Source of the DNA: a bacterium UBP6_UBA1177 | GTDB lineage: Bacteria; UBP6; UBA1177 | NCBI GenBank assembly: GCA_002310995.1 | Contig: DBYV01000060.1 | Span: 1-14,833, forward strand | Direction of reading: 5' to 3' | Length of the DNA stretch: 14,833 nt | Part shown: piece by piece, positions 13,614-14,833 of the stretch | Numbering within the stretch: the stretch's first letter is position 1 | How the letters are laid out: each line of letters opens with the position of its first letter | Program-made: the position numbers and the translations under genes | The notes under the pieces: model-generated | Told to the model about the DNA's origin: nothing | Database searches by the model: none | What the model saw: the letters and a program-made list of their open reading frames with translations, nothing else

Positions 13614-14833
13614 TTTGCACCTCCTTCAGCCGCGGCTTTCTCAGCTTTGGCTTCTTTGATCATTTCTCTTGTGTGCATAATTGCATAAATCGCAGGAATG
13701 AGAAGCAGTGTTACGAGAGTAGAAACCGTAAGTCCGCCTATAACCGTGATTCCGAGCGGCTTCCAAATTTCAGAACCGGCGCCGTTGTTAAGCGCCATCG
13801 GAACCATGCCGATAATAGTCGTGATAGCCGTCATGAGAACGGGTCTGAGTCTCGATCTGCCGCCTTCCTTGATCGCTTCGACGATCGTATAGCCTCTTCC
13901 GCGCAGAAGGTTGGTGTAGTCGACAAGAACGATACCGTTGTTTACGACGATACCGAGCAGCATGATGACTCCGACGAATGTTACCGCACTCAAAGTGGTT
14001 CCGGTGAGGATGAACGCCCAGATAACGCCGATAATCGAAAGGGGAACGGTGAACATGATGATGAACGGATCCCTGAGCGATTCGAACTGGCTCGCCATAA
14101 TCGCGTAAATCAGGAAAAGGCTTATCAGGAAAAGGATCTTCATATCGCCGAAAGTTGACTGCTGGTCAACGACCTGGCCGCCGAGCTCGATGTAAACATC
14201 AGGATCGATAGTCTCGTTTTTGATGATTTCCGTGACATTTTTAGCTGCTTCTCCGAGCGAAATGTTGTTGAGACTGAGTTTCAGATAGACGATTCTCTGC
14301 TGCGTCTCGTGGAGAATCTTCGTCGGACCGCTTGTCTCCTCGATGATTCCGACTGCGCTGAGCGGAATGAGTTCGCCGGTAGCCGAAGTGAGCATGATAT
14401 TTCTCAAGTCACTTATTTTATTGCGTTTTTCCTTGTTGTAGCGGATCACGATTTTGTATTCGTCGTTGTCCTGCTTGTATTCGCCAGATTCAGCTCCGTA
14501 AAGGCTCTCTCGAACCGCAAGCGCCGCCATTCCTGCATTGATTCCGAGTCTCGCAAGTTTGACTCTGTCGAATTTTACGGTGATTTCGGGTTTGCCTCTG
14601 TCGGCAGTGGATTCGATATCCTGAAGGTAAGGCTGTTCCTCAAGTATTTTCTGAAGGCGGTCGCTTGTTTCGGTAAGTTTGTCGAGGTCGTGACCCGTTA
14701 TTTTGATTTCGATCGGTTTGCTCGAGCCGAGCATTGCGCTCTGGAGAAGCGATCCTGCATTCATCGAGAACGAAACGACTTCCGGGATTTCTTCAGCTTC
14801 TTTTCTGATTTTTGCCGCAACTTCCTTGATGTG
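13610..14833 (-). CDS. RND efflux permease, C-terminal part (AcrB/HAE1 type; N-terminus outside window)
   Basis: The frame runs open to the right edge; 407 C-terminal residues are present of a protein that is usually about 1,000-1,050 long. RND permeases are inner-membrane proton antiporters that drive drugs, detergents or other compounds through a periplasmic adaptor and a TolC channel. Residues 1-225 match the second large periplasmic loop (porter and docking parts). Then come five membrane segments at about 232-252, 257-278, 283-305, 331-349 and 361-386, corresponding to TM8-TM12. Family signatures: ASQFESLRDPFIIMFTVPLS (247-266), GIVVNNGIVLVDYTN (294-308) and RLRPVLMTAITTIIGMVP (328-345). 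The proton-relay aspartates are in TM4, outside the window. It resembles the multidrug rather than the heavy-metal type, but substrate cannot be told from this half. First visible gene of the efflux operon. Confidence 0.92.
   Translation of the reverse strand, partial: HIKEVAAKIRKEAEEIPEVVSFSMNAGSLLQSAMLGSSKPIEIKITGHDLDKLTETSDRLQKILEEQPYLQDIESTADRGKPEITVKFDRVKLARLGINAGMAALAVRESLYGAESGEYKQDNDEYKIVIRYNKEKRNKISDLRNIMLTSATGELIPLSAVGIIEETSGPTKILHETQQRIVYLKLSLNNISLGEAAKNVTEIIKNETIDPDVYIELGGQVVDQQSTFGDMKILFLISLFLIYAIMASQFESLRDPFIIMFTVPLSIIGVIWAFILTGTTLSAVTFVGVIMLLGIVVNNGIVLVDYTNLLRGRGYTIVEAIKEGGRSRLRPVLMTAITTIIGMVPMALNNGAGSEIWKPLGITVIGGLTVSTLVTLLLIPAIYAIMHTREMIKEAKAEKAAAEGGAK

Noticed and set aside
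12948..13688. Plus-strand 246-residue frame spanning parts of three minus-strand genes
   Set aside because: It crosses the tolC-like, PII-like and permease genes, all with firm family matches and Shine-Dalgarno sites on the minus strand; it has no recognisable domain.

Overview
All recognisable genes in this window lie on the minus strand, so transcription runs from the right edge to the left. An RND efflux permease followed by a TolC-type channel, three large outer-membrane-type lipoproteins, and an FHA protein carrying a DUF4388 domain point to a Gram-negative bacterium of moderate-to-low GC. My guess, from the FHA-DUF4388 pairing and the acidic 'DILPDED' lipoproteins with EGF and DUF1566 domains, is an uncultured deltaproteobacterial or Myxococcota-like lineage. 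That placement is inference only and is weakly supported.

Layout in the direction of transcription. (1) 14833-11915: the 3' part of an RND multidrug-type permease, a small PII-like/ferredoxin-fold protein overlapping it by 4 nt, and a TolC-family outer membrane protein starting 1 nt after that. This is one efflux operon whose 5' end is outside the window. (2) 11912-11865: six tandem 8-bp units just after the tolC-like stop. (3) 11784-11362: a small membrane-anchored or exported coiled-coil protein with its own candidate promoter. (4) 11293-8153: a compact operon of an FHA/DUF4388 signalling protein, shikimate dehydrogenase (TTG start, overlapping the next gene) and an RsmB-like rRNA m5C methyltransferase. 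(5) 8147-8090: a palindrome-ended repeat of a dispersed type, in the intergenic region. (6) 8020-1: three tandem paralogous lipoproteins of about 1,000 residues, separated by 30 and 13 nt, the last cut by the left window edge.

The three lipoproteins are the most distinctive content. Each has a lipobox signal peptide, an acidic tether, an EGF-like module, a pair of DUF1566 (Lcl C-terminal-like) domains and a run of EGF-like units of about 42 residues. In the two complete copies the whole arrangement then repeats. Three levels of duplication are visible: EGF unit, half-protein and gene. A likely role is a secreted or surface-exposed adhesive or carbohydrate-binding layer, but that is inferred only from domain families.

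There is no gene-free stretch over 300 bases. The longest gaps are 8021-8152 (promoter plus palindromic repeat) and 11785-11914 (promoter plus octamer repeats). I saw no tRNA, rRNA, CRISPR array, transposase or phage gene.
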